From Streptomyces benahoarensis (GTDB lineage Bacteria > Actinomycetota > Actinomycetes > Streptomycetales > Streptomycetaceae): 33,776 bases of DNA. The stretch is taken from assembly GCF_007280575.1 (NCBI RefSeq), contig NZ_VKJP01000030.1:1-33776 (forward strand), given 5' to 3'. The position numbers and the translations under genes are program-made. Under the pieces are notes generated by a model. It was not told the DNA's origin. It ran no database searches and saw only the letters and a list, made by a program, of their open reading frames with translations. Position 1 is the first letter of the stretch; each line of letters starts with the position of its first letter. Positions 28,308-33,776 of this stretch are shown in pieces.

Positions 28308-28350
28308 GCCACTGGGGCGCCCCTCCGATCCGGAGGGGCGCCCCAGTGGC
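28308..28350. terminator. Strong bidirectional hairpin between lipoprotein and phoP genes
   Basis: A perfect 20-bp stem: GCCACTGGGGCGCCCCTCCG (28308-28327) pairs with 28331-28350 around the 3-nt loop ATC. It lies between convergent genes and should stop both transcripts even without a T-run. Confidence 0.9.
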
Positions 28351-28354
28351 GTCC

Positions 28355-28380
28355 GGTGGCCGCCCCGGAGGGCGGCCACC
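28355..28380. terminator. Second hairpin immediately 3' of phoP
   Basis: GGTGGCCGCC (28355-28364) pairs with GGCGGCCACC (28371-28380) around a 6-nt loop, two bases beyond the phoP stop. Together with 28308-28350 it forms a double hairpin barrier. Confidence 0.75.
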
Positions 28381-28382
28381 GG

Positions 28383-29063
28383 TCACGGCTCGAACTTGTA
28401 GCCCAGTCCGCGGACGGTGACGAGGTAGCGGGGTGCGCCCGGGTCCGGCTCGATCTTGGCCCGGAGCCGCTTGACGTGGACGTCCAGCGTCTTGGTGTCG
28501 CCCACGTAGTCGGCGCCCCAGACACGGTCGATGAGCTGCATACGGGTCAGCACACGTCCGGCGTTGCGCAGCAGCATCTCCAGGAGGTCGAACTCCTTGA
28601 GCGGCAGGTCGACCTTGGCGCCGCCGACGGTCACGACGTGCCGGTCGACGTCCATGCGGACCGGACCGGCCTCCAGTGCCTGCGGTGCGACCTCCTCCGG
28701 CTCGCCGCGGCGGCGCAGCACCGCGCGGATCCGGGCGACCAGCTCGCGCGAGGAGAACGGCTTGGTGACGTAGTCGTCGGCTCCTATTTCCAGGCCGACG
28801 ACCTTGTCGATCTCGCTGTCCTTGGCGGTCACCATGATGACCGGGACGTTGGAGCGGCCCCGCAGCTGGCGGCAGACCTCGGTGCCGGGCAGGCCCGGCA
28901 GCATCAGGTCGAGCAGGACCAGGTCGGCGCCGTTGCGCTCGAACTCGTCCAAGCCGTCGGGGCCCGTCGCCGCGATGGCGACCTCGAAGCCCTCCTTGCG
29001 GAGCATGTACGACAGTGCGTCGCTGAACGATTCCTCGTCCTCGACGACGAGCACTCGGGTCAC
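28383..29063 (-). CDS. phoP: PhoP, response regulator of phosphate control
   Basis: The 226-residue OmpR-family regulator has a receiver with E8/D9, phospho-acceptor D52 (LLDLMLPG), a conserved Thr/Lys pair (VTAKDSE, VTKPFSS) and a winged-helix domain (about 130-226: VDLPLKEFDLLEMLL, RVWGADYVGDTKTLDVHVKR, TVRGLGYKFEP). With PhoR it controls phosphate uptake and links phosphate limitation to antibiotic production in Streptomyces. The ATG overlaps the phoR stop by 4 nt (ATGA). Its position beside phoR and divergent phoU makes the identity firm. Confidence 0.97.
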   Translation of the reverse strand: MTRVLVVEDEESFSDALSYMLRKEGFEVAIAATGPDGLDEFERNGADLVLLDLMLPGLPGTEVCRQLRGRSNVPVIMVTAKDSEIDKVVGLEIGADDYVTKPFSSRELVARIRAVLRRRGEPEEVAPQALEAGPVRMDVDRHVVTVGGAKVDLPLKEFDLLEMLLRNAGRVLTRMQLIDRVWGADYVGDTKTLDVHVKRLRAKIEPDPGAPRYLVTVRGLGYKFEP

Positions 29064-30385
29064 GGAAGGACCTCCGGGGCGGGGTGAGCAGGAAGTGGAT
29101 CGTTGAAGGTCTCGTACGGGCGGTCCTCTTCGTCGAGGCCCTCCGCAGCTGTGCGGTCGGCGGGCCGTTCGCGGTCGCGTACGGCACCGGCTTCCGGGAG
29201 ACGCAGGGTGAAGGTGGAGCCCTGTCCCTCAGCGCTCCACACGGTGACCTCTCCGCCGTGGGAGGCGGCCACGTGTTTGACGATGGCGAGGCCGAGGCCG
29301 GTCCCGCCGGTGGCGCGCGAACGCGCCGGGTCCACGCGGTAGAACCGCTCGAAGACGCGGTCCCGGTCCTTCTCGGAGATGCCGATGCCCTGGTCGGTCA
29401 CGGCGATCTCGATCACGTCGCCGCCGGGCGCGGACACCCGGCGGGCGGCGATCCCGACGCGGGTGTGCGCCGGGGAGTAGTTGACGGCGTTCTCGACGAG
29501 GTTGCCGAGGGCCGCGGCGAGCTGGCCGCGGTTGCCCCAGACGTTCAGGTCGGGAACGGGCAGCGGGCGCCGGCCGCTCTCACCCTCCGCGGTGGCGCCG
29601 GAGGGCACGCCCATGTTGGAGGCCATGGTGATCTGCTTCGTACCGGCCGGCTGGCGGCAGCGGTCCATCGCCTCGGCGACCAGCTCCTGGACCGGCACCG
29701 GCTCGGCGTCCTCCAGCGGGTCGTCGTTCTGGACCCGGGAGAGGTCGATCAGCTCCTGGACGAGGTTGGTGAGGCGGGTGGCCTCATTCTGCATCCGGCC
29801 GGCGAAGCGGGTGACGGCCTCGGGGTCGTCACTGGCGTCCATCACCGCCTCGGACAGCAGGGAGAGCGCGCCGACCGGGGTCTTCAGCTCATGGCTGACG
29901 TTGGCGACGAAGTCGCGGCGGACCGCCTCGATGCGGCGGGCCTCGGTGAGGTCTTCGACGAGGAGGAGCACCAGCCGGGAGCCGAGCGGGGCGACCCGGG
30001 CGGAGACCGCGAGGGTGTCGCCGCGGCCGGTGCCGCGGCGTGGCAGGTCCAGCTCGACCTGGCGTATCTCGCCGTCGCGGCGGGTGTCGCGGGTCATCTG
30101 CATCATCGGTTCGACGGCGAGCTTCCCGCCGCGGACCAGCCCGAGGGCGTACGCGGCGGAGCTGGCCTTGACGACGGCGTCGGACTCGTCGAGCACGACG
30201 GCGGAGGAGCGGAGTACGGAGAGGACGGTGTCGACGCCGGGCGGCAGGACCGCGTCGGTGTGCAGGGAGGTGCGGGTGGGTTTGACCTGGTCCCGCTCGC
30301 TCCAGCGGAACGCCAGCATGGCGAAGACGCCGGTCCCCAGACCGGCGATCGCTGCCACTGCGGCGAAGGCGGCGTCCACGTTCAT
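29060..30385 (-). CDS. phoR: PhoR, sensor kinase of phosphate control
   Basis: The 441-residue kinase has a single N-terminal membrane helix (about 5-27), a PAS-like region (about 50-150), H165 in NVSHELKTPVGALSL, N-box NLVENAVNYSP, and G boxes TDQGIGI and GGTGLGLAIVKH. It lacks a large external domain, as usual for PhoR proteins, which sense phosphate status through the Pst/PhoU system. It phosphorylates PhoP. ATG 30385 with CTGGAG just upstream. PHO-box-like repeats lie 74-106 bp upstream. Confidence 0.96.
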   Translation of the reverse strand: MNVDAAFAAVAAIAGLGTGVFAMLAFRWSERDQVKPTRTSLHTDAVLPPGVDTVLSVLRSSAVVLDESDAVVKASSAAYALGLVRGGKLAVEPMMQMTRDTRRDGEIRQVELDLPRRGTGRGDTLAVSARVAPLGSRLVLLLVEDLTEARRIEAVRRDFVANVSHELKTPVGALSLLSEAVMDASDDPEAVTRFAGRMQNEATRLTNLVQELIDLSRVQNDDPLEDAEPVPVQELVAEAMDRCRQPAGTKQITMASNMGVPSGATAEGESGRRPLPVPDLNVWGNRGQLAAALGNLVENAVNYSPAHTRVGIAARRVSAPGGDVIEIAVTDQGIGISEKDRDRVFERFYRVDPARSRATGGTGLGLAIVKHVAASHGGEVTVWSAEGQGSTFTLRLPEAGAVRDRERPADRTAAEGLDEEDRPYETFNDPLPAHPAPEVLP

Positions 30386-30458
30386 GACTCCAGGTTATGC
30401 GGCAGGTCCGACACTTCCCCAGCCGTCCGGGTGTCTGCTCGAACACCCGTCGCCCAGA

Positions 30459-30491
30459 GTTCACCGTGGCGTCAGAGGTGGTTCATTCCGG
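30459..30491 (+). promoter_or_regulatory. PHO-box-like array 1 (three 11-bp units), phoR side
   Basis: Units GTTCACCGTGG (30459), CGTCAGAGGTG (30470) and GTTCATTCCGG (30481) have the GTTCAC core and 11-bp period of Streptomyces PhoP direct-repeat units. The middle unit is degenerate. Autoregulation of phoRP by PhoP is known in S. coelicolor. Confidence 0.75.
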
Positions 30492-30652
30492 CGGCCGGGG
30501 ATCGGCCGTTCAGGGCGAATCCCGGCCGTTCCGGGCGTATCGGCAGCGCCGAACGGCTCCGTACGCTCCCCCGGAAGTGCCCTCTTCCGGGCCTGCGCCG
30601 CGCCCGGAGGGCCGTTCCGCGCGCCGCACCGGCCGTGGCCACGTCGCCCAGA

Positions 30653-30685
30653 GTTCACCTTGAGGCCGCCCCTGCTTCACCCCCG
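30653..30685 (+). promoter_or_regulatory. PHO-box-like array 2 (three 11-bp units), phoU side
   Basis: GTTCACCTTGA (30653), a poor central unit (30664) and CTTCACCCCCG (30675) repeat at 11 bp. The array probably serves phoU, which starts 317 bp downstream. The flank of its first unit is a copy of the flank of array 1. Confidence 0.7.
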
Positions 30686-31001
30686 GTGGCACCGCTCGTC
30701 GTGATGCCCGCGCACTGTGAAGCCGTGCGGATGCGGGCGCGAAACGGTCCCGCAGCAGCGGTGCGGTCCGCCGGAGCCATCGCTTCCGGCGACCGCTCCG
30801 GATCCGGCGCCCGGACGACCCTCCGGGGCCGGTCCGGTCCGTCCGGGGCCCCCTTCCCCGGGCCCCGGGCGGCCGACGGGCTCTTCGCGGAGTCCCGTCC
30901 GTACGCACACCGTCCGTGGGAGCGTGGGAGCGGAACGTGTGTGCGCACCGTCCGCGCCCCCGTTCGCCCACGCCACCAGTCGATGCGAGAGAAGGTCACA
31001 G

Positions 31002-31679
31002 ATGCGGGACGCGTACCACGAGGAGCTGGATTCGATCGGCGAGGGCCTGGTCGAGATGGCCCGCCTCGTCGGCTCCGCGATCGGGCGCGCCACCACGGCG
31101 ATCCTGGACGCGGACCTGAAGCTGGCCGAGAGCGTGATCGCCGCCGACGAGAAGGTCGACGACCTCCAGCGCGATCTGGAGGCCCGGGCGATAACCCTGC
31201 TCGCCCGGCAGCAGCCGGTCGCCACCGATCTGCGGATCGTCGTCACCTCGCTGCGGATGAGCGCCGACCTGGAGCGCTCCGGCGACCTCGCCCAGCACGT
31301 CGCCAAGCTGGCCCGGCTGCGCTTCCCGGAGACGGCCGTACCGCGTGATCTGCACGCCACCATCCTGGAGATGGGCCAGCTGGCGCAGCGCCTGATGGCG
31401 AAGGCGGGTGAGGTCATCATCACCAAGGACGTCGACCTGGCGCTCCAGCTGGAGCAGGACGACGACGCGATGGACCGGCTGCACCGCGCGCTCTTCCAGC
31501 ACCTGATGGACGACCGCTGGAAGCACGGCATCGAGACGGCCGTGGACGTGACCCTGCTGGGCCGCTACTACGAGCGGTTCGCCGACCACGCGGTCTCGGT
31601 GGCGAAGCGGGTCGTCTATCTGGTGACCGGTGAGCACGCCGACGAGATCGCCCCGCCGACGGCGGTCGAGGGCGCGTGA
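31002..31679 (+). CDS. phoU: PhoU, phosphate-signalling regulator
   Basis: The 225-residue protein has the tandem three-helix bundles of PhoU. The E/DxxxD-type metal-binding segments are visible as SVIAADEKVDDLQRD in the first half and YYERFADHAVSVAKRVVYL in the second. It binds metal clusters and dampens PhoR signalling, probably by linking the Pst transporter to the kinase. ATG 31002 with GAAGG 6 nt upstream. It is divergent from phoRP and followed by the metallothionein-like gene. Confidence 0.95.
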   Translation: MRDAYHEELDSIGEGLVEMARLVGSAIGRATTAILDADLKLAESVIAADEKVDDLQRDLEARAITLLARQQPVATDLRIVVTSLRMSADLERSGDLAQHVAKLARLRFPETAVPRDLHATILEMGQLAQRLMAKAGEVIITKDVDLALQLEQDDDAMDRLHRALFQHLMDDRWKHGIETAVDVTLLGRYYERFADHAVSVAKRVVYLVTGEHADEIAPPTAVEGA

Positions 31680-31857
31680 TCCGGCCGCTCACGGCGTAGG
31701 GGGACGGGCCCGGAGGCGGGTCGGCCGGTGCGGGGGCGCCGGTCGGCCGGAGGCGGGTGCCGGCGGCGTGCGCCGGGGCAGTGTGCCTCTGCGCGCCGTT
31801 GACGCGCCGCGGTGCGCGGGCTTGGAATGGCGGCAGGTGATCCAGAGGAGGCAAGTC

Positions 31858-32019
31858 ATGGCACGCAGTACGGAGACCCACGACACGACGGCCCGCACCG
31901 AACAGATCCCCGGCGAACGGCCCCGTCTGCCACTGCTCGGCGCATGCGGCTGCGGCGCCGGATGCAGCTGCGGCTGCCAGGGCGGCGCACCCTGCCAGTG
32001 CGGCGGATCCTGCGGCTGA
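31858..32019 (+). CDS. mtpA: Small cysteine-rich metallothionein-like peptide
   Basis: The 53-residue peptide has a polar N-terminal half, and eight cysteines fall in the last 25 residues in C-x-C and C-x-x-x-C spacing (ACGCGAGCSCGCQGG, then APCQCGGSCG), flanked by Gly. This is a metallothionein-like soft-metal binder. ATG 31858 has AGAGGAGG ideally placed upstream, so the gene is real despite its size. It follows phoU on the same strand by 178 bp; from memory an S. coelicolor gene in this position is called mtpA and is linked to phosphate control, so the symbol is offered with caution. A strong terminator follows. Confidence 0.85.
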   Translation: MARSTETHDTTARTEQIPGERPRLPLLGACGCGAGCSCGCQGGAPCQCGGSCG

Positions 32020-32049
32020 CATCGGGGCGGCCGCCCCTTGAGCACGACG

Positions 32050-32078
32050 GCCCCGCGCGCCTTTCCGGCGCGCGGGGC
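32050..32078 (+). terminator. Terminator of the phoU/metallothionein-like unit
   Basis: GCCCCGCGCGCC (32050-32061) pairs perfectly with GGCGCGCGGGGC (32067-32078), followed by TTTGTGCT. AGCAC/GTGCT extend the stem outward. A smaller GGGGCGG/CCGCCCC palindrome (32024-32037) precedes it. Confidence 0.9.
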
Positions 32079-32255
32079 TTTGTGCTGTCGGCCGCCTGCT
32101 GGACCTACTTCTTCTTCCCCTGGGTCTGGCAACCCGGCTTTGGGACCTCGATAAACGCCCCCCTACCAGCCTCTGGGCAGCAGAAACGGGATTGTTGTTG
32201 GTCGTTGGTGGTCGTCCCGGGTGACCCTTTGACGGCCCACAGACGGCCCAGAACG

Positions 32256-32497
32256 CCGCGCGTTGCGGCCACGGAAACCGCGCGCTTCCCCGTCGGTGCC
32301 GCGCGCCTTCCGCGCGCTTCCCCGTCGTCTTCCGCGCGGGTGCCGCGCGGTGTGGGTGTGCTGCCGCGCGGTGCCGCGCGTTGGTGTCCAGAAAACTGGA
32401 CGTTGCCGCGCGGTGCCGCGCGCCTGGTGGTGGTCTTCCGCGCGCTGCCGCGCGTGTGCCGCGCAGCTTCCGCGCGCTGCCGCGCGTGTGCCGCGCG
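32256..32497. repeat. CCGCGCG repeat cluster (about 15 copies)
   Basis: The heptamer CCGCGCG occurs about 15 times in 242 bp on the plus strand, usually preceded by TG or TT, often 10-11 bp apart (for example GTGCCGCGCG at 32371 and 32414). A GTCCAG-AAAA-CTGGAC hairpin (32386-32401) interrupts it. Open frames here are repeat artefacts. Confidence 0.8.
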
Positions 32498-32605
32498 CTT
32501 GTCGCTTGTCGCTTGTCGTCTGCGGCCGGTATGGGGGTGCTGGCGGTGGGTTGGTGGCTTTGACCTGCGGGGCGACGAGCGACAAGACAAGCGACAAGCG
32601 ACAAG
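32498..32605. repeat. Perfect 20-bp inverted repeat built from 7-bp units
   Basis: CTTGTCGCTTGTCGCTTGTC (32498-32517) is the exact reverse complement of 32586-32605. Each arm is a run of the 7-mer GACAAGC. The 68-bp centre has no gene. Confidence 0.9.
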
Positions 32606-32730
32606 CTGAAGGGCAAGAAGGAGCGGCCTTCGGCCGCGCGTCCTTCGGCCGCCTACGGGGCGCCGGGGTGCGCCTGGTGGGCGTCTGCGGGTGGCTCGTC
32701 AGGATGGTGCGGCCTGGCGCCCCCGCAGGG

Positions 32731-32766
32731 AGGCTCTTAGTAAGGGGGCGCCCCCGCTAAGAGCCT
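32731..32766. repeat. Double-stem palindrome AGGCTCTTAG/CTAAGAGCCT
   Basis: Perfect 10-bp arms (32731-32740, 32757-32766) enclose a second palindrome GGGGGC/GCCCCC (32744-32755). A related element with GCTCTTAAGG arms lies at 33107-33142. Confidence 0.9.
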
Positions 32767-32850
32767 CGCTGGCCCGCGCCGGGGTGTGCCCGGCGATGCG
32801 ACGGCTGTCCGGCGGCGGGGGCGCTGTCGGCGGGGTGCGGCGCGGTGTGG

Positions 32851-32889
32851 GAAGAGACCACCCCGGCGCGGGGGCGGGGTGGTCTCTTC
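32851..32889. repeat. Perfect 15-bp hairpin
   Basis: GAAGAGACCACCCCG (32851-32865) pairs with CGGGGTGGTCTCTTC (32875-32889) around 9 nt. It could act as a terminator (followed by TTCG) although no gene ends nearby. Confidence 0.9.
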
Positions 32890-32909
32890 TTCGTCGCGGC
32901 GTCAAGGCC

Positions 32910-33031
32910 GTCACGGGTTCCGTCACGGCGTCACGGGGTCTGTCACGGGCGTCACGGGTGCTGTCACGGTTTCCGTCACGGGTGTCACGGTGGCCCGTGA
33001 CGGGGGTGTGACGCCGTCACGGGCCCGTGAC
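32910..33031. repeat. GTCACGG iteron-like cluster
   Basis: GTCACGG occurs nine times on the plus strand (starts 32910, 32922, 32930, 32942, 32951, 32963, 32975, 32984, 33016) and twice inverted as CCGTGAC (32995, 33025). Most spacings are 8-12 bp. Such short spaced repeats are typical of binding sites for replication initiators or of TraB-type transfer loci in Streptomyces plasmids. Confidence 0.85.
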
Positions 33032-33106
33032 GGCGGGTGTGACGGCGGCTGGGCGCGGCTGGGCTGCGGGGCGTGGCCGTCTGCTGGTGCGTCGTTCTGC
33101 CGGAGG

Positions 33107-33142
33107 GCTCTTAAGGGGCGGGGCCGCTCCCTCCTTAAGAGC
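33107..33142. repeat. Palindrome GCTCTTAAGG/CCTTAAGAGC
   Basis: Perfect 10-bp arms (33107-33116, 33133-33142), extended outward by CTGCCGG on both sides with a few mismatches. It shares the CTCTTA core with the palindrome at 32731-32766, suggesting one recognition sequence used twice, about 375 bp apart. Confidence 0.88.
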
Positions 33143-33243
33143 TTCCCGGCAGCTGTCTGCGGGCCGCAGGCGCCGACGGGGCGGGTGCCTTGGGTGGGCG
33201 GCTGAGGGGCGTGCGGCCGTAGGCCGCTCCTTCTTGTCCTTCG

Positions 33244-33386
33244 CTTGTGGCTTGTGTAGTCGGCTTGTGGCGGGGCTTGTGGCGCCACAACTTGTGGCTT
33301 GTGGCGGCGCAGATCAGGGGCGGTTTCGCCGCGCGGCGGCCGTCCAGGAGTGTGTTCGGGTGACAAGCCACAAGTTGCGCCACAAG
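33244..33386. repeat. CTTGTGGC direct and inverted repeats
   Basis: CTTGTGGC occurs at 33244, 33264, 33276, 33291 and 33298. The inverted GCCACAAG occurs at 33367 and 33379, with a one-base variant at 33284. Direct copies cluster on the left and inverted copies on the right, forming a broad dyad around about 33335. Confidence 0.85.
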
Positions 33387-33409
33387 CGCGGTCGCCGGTC
33401 GGCTGGGAG

Positions 33410-33441
33410 AAGAGGAGCACCGGCGCCGGGGTGCTCTTCTT
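33410..33441. terminator. Terminator-like hairpin in the repeat region
   Basis: AAGAGGAGCACC (33410-33421) and GGTGCTCTTCTT (33430-33441) pair with one mismatch around GGCGCCGG, followed by GCTTG. The shape is terminator-like but no gene ends here. Confidence 0.6.
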
Positions 33442-33506
33442 GCTTGTCGAGCGCGGCGGTGATCGGGATCTGTCGCAGGCTTCTATGAGGGACCTTTTTG
33501 AAATTG

Positions 33507-33610
33507 CCCGGCTCACCCGGCTCAGCCCGTCTCACCGCAGGTCAGAGGCGTGATGGGTGAGTCGGGTTGCCCGTCTCATGCCCGGCTCACTGCCCGTCTC
33601 ACCCGGCTCA
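33507..33610. repeat. CCCG(G/T)CTCA iteron-like cluster
   Basis: Seven direct copies start at 33507, 33516, 33526, 33570, 33581, 33593 and 33602, alternating G and T at the fifth base, with one inverted copy (TGAGTCGGG, 33558). They lie next to the AT-rich tract CCTTTTTGAAATTG (33493-33506), a layout like an origin with its unwinding element. Confidence 0.82.
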
Positions 33611-33720
33611 ACGCCCTTCCGGCCGACCGCCGCGCCCCGGCTGCCCCGCCGTGGCAGTGCAGGCGGCCTTCCAAGGGGGGCCGTTCGACGGGCGTCTTGT
33701 CGGCTGTCCGTCCCCGGGGG

Positions 33721-33764
33721 GGGTGTCAGTGGGGTGTCAGGGGTGGGTGTCAGCGGGGTGTCAG
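33721..33764. repeat. GGGTGTCAG direct repeats at the contig end
   Basis: Four copies start at 33721, 33732, 33745 and 33756 (spacing 11, 13, 11). The contig stops 12 bases later, so the array may continue and may be the reason the assembly broke. Confidence 0.85.
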
Positions 33765-33776
33765 CTCGTGCGCGCG

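Larger units (their letters stand above)
30386..31001. other. phoR-phoU divergent regulatory region
   Basis: 616 bp without a gene. It holds a small hairpin CGGGTGT/ACACCCG (30428-30449), two PHO-box-like arrays in the same orientation (30459-30491 and 30653-30685), a 20-bp-period repeat of CGGCCGTT (30503 and 30523), and, before phoU, a GAAGG Shine-Dalgarno at 30991-30995. The 17 bases CGTCGCCCAGAGTTCAC occur twice, at 30448-30464 and 30642-30658. Confidence 0.6.
32602..33247. repeat. Long-range inverted repeat with 35-36-bp arms about 575 bp apart
   Basis: The left arm 32602-32637 (CAAGCTGAAGGGCAAGAAGG...) and the right arm 33213-33247, read as reverse complement (CAAGCGAAGGACAAGAAGG...), agree except for one indel and two substitutions. 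Both arms end inward in a small GCGGCC hairpin. Between them lie two AGAGC-type hairpins, a 15-bp hairpin and an iteron cluster. Confidence 0.85.

Noticed and set aside
32105..33553. Several open frames of 60-265 codons in the right-hand repeat region
   Set aside because: Their products are translated repeats (Arg/Ala/Gly-rich), they lack Shine-Dalgarno sequences, and they overlap each other on both strands.
32100..33776. Chromosome telomere of a linear Streptomyces replicon
   Set aside because: Palindromes are present, but the archetypal telomere start sequence is not seen and the locus lies beside core phosphate genes that sit in the chromosome interior in S. coelicolor.

Overview
The window is high-GC actinomycete DNA, almost certainly from a Streptomyces chromosome. 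GTG starts are frequent, codons are G/C-ending, msiK stands alone, and the run phoP-phoR/phoU, carD, ispD-ispF, cysS, rlmB, DoxX gene and msiK matches, from memory, the core gene order around SCO4228-SCO4240 of S. coelicolor. The first 38 bases are an Illumina Nextera adapter remnant, so the left edge is a raw contig end. The right edge breaks off inside direct repeats.

Layout: 39-3309 (minus strand) carries a truncated pentapeptide-repeat protein, an M24 peptidase, a VOC protein and an AraC-type regulator. 3383-7360 is a compact unit: two paralogous multi-pass membrane proteins, each preceded by the same 11-bp-period direct repeat, facing a sensor kinase/OmpR-type regulator pair. 7529-11146 is a reactive-sulfur (persulfide) module: a YgaP-like rhodanese, a CsoR/CstR-family repressor lacking the copper-ligand histidine, a TauE/SafE permease, and a persulfide-dioxygenase/rhodanese fusion. 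Three copies of a TACCCC..GGGGTA operator-like dyad sit at its two promoter regions. 11660-15000 is an accessory stretch: an acetyltransferase, a P-loop kinase-like protein, and a translationally coupled trio made of an unusual P-loop NTPase and two small membrane proteins, the last with a TTA codon. It ends near a tRNA-Thr gene with its own terminator.

15684-28286 is housekeeping: the shared sugar-importer ATPase MsiK, a small exported protein, a nucleotidyltransferase, an epoxide-hydrolase-like enzyme, a DoxX protein, RlmB, cysteinyl-tRNA synthetase, a PPOX/F420 oxidoreductase, IspF, IspD, CarD and a lipoprotein. 28383-32019 is the phosphate-control locus: phoP-phoR facing phoU, PHO-box-like repeats between them, and a cysteine-rich metallothionein-like peptide after phoU.

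From about 32100 to the right end there is no convincing gene. About 1.65 kb holds several different families of direct repeats and long perfect inverted repeats, unlike the rest of the window. It may be an origin or transfer locus of an integrated element, or another structural DNA element. The three best candidates for undescribed biology are the NTPase/membrane-protein trio (13366-15000), the paired four-fold-repeat membrane proteins with their dedicated two-component system (3383-7360), and the terminal repeat locus (32256-33764).
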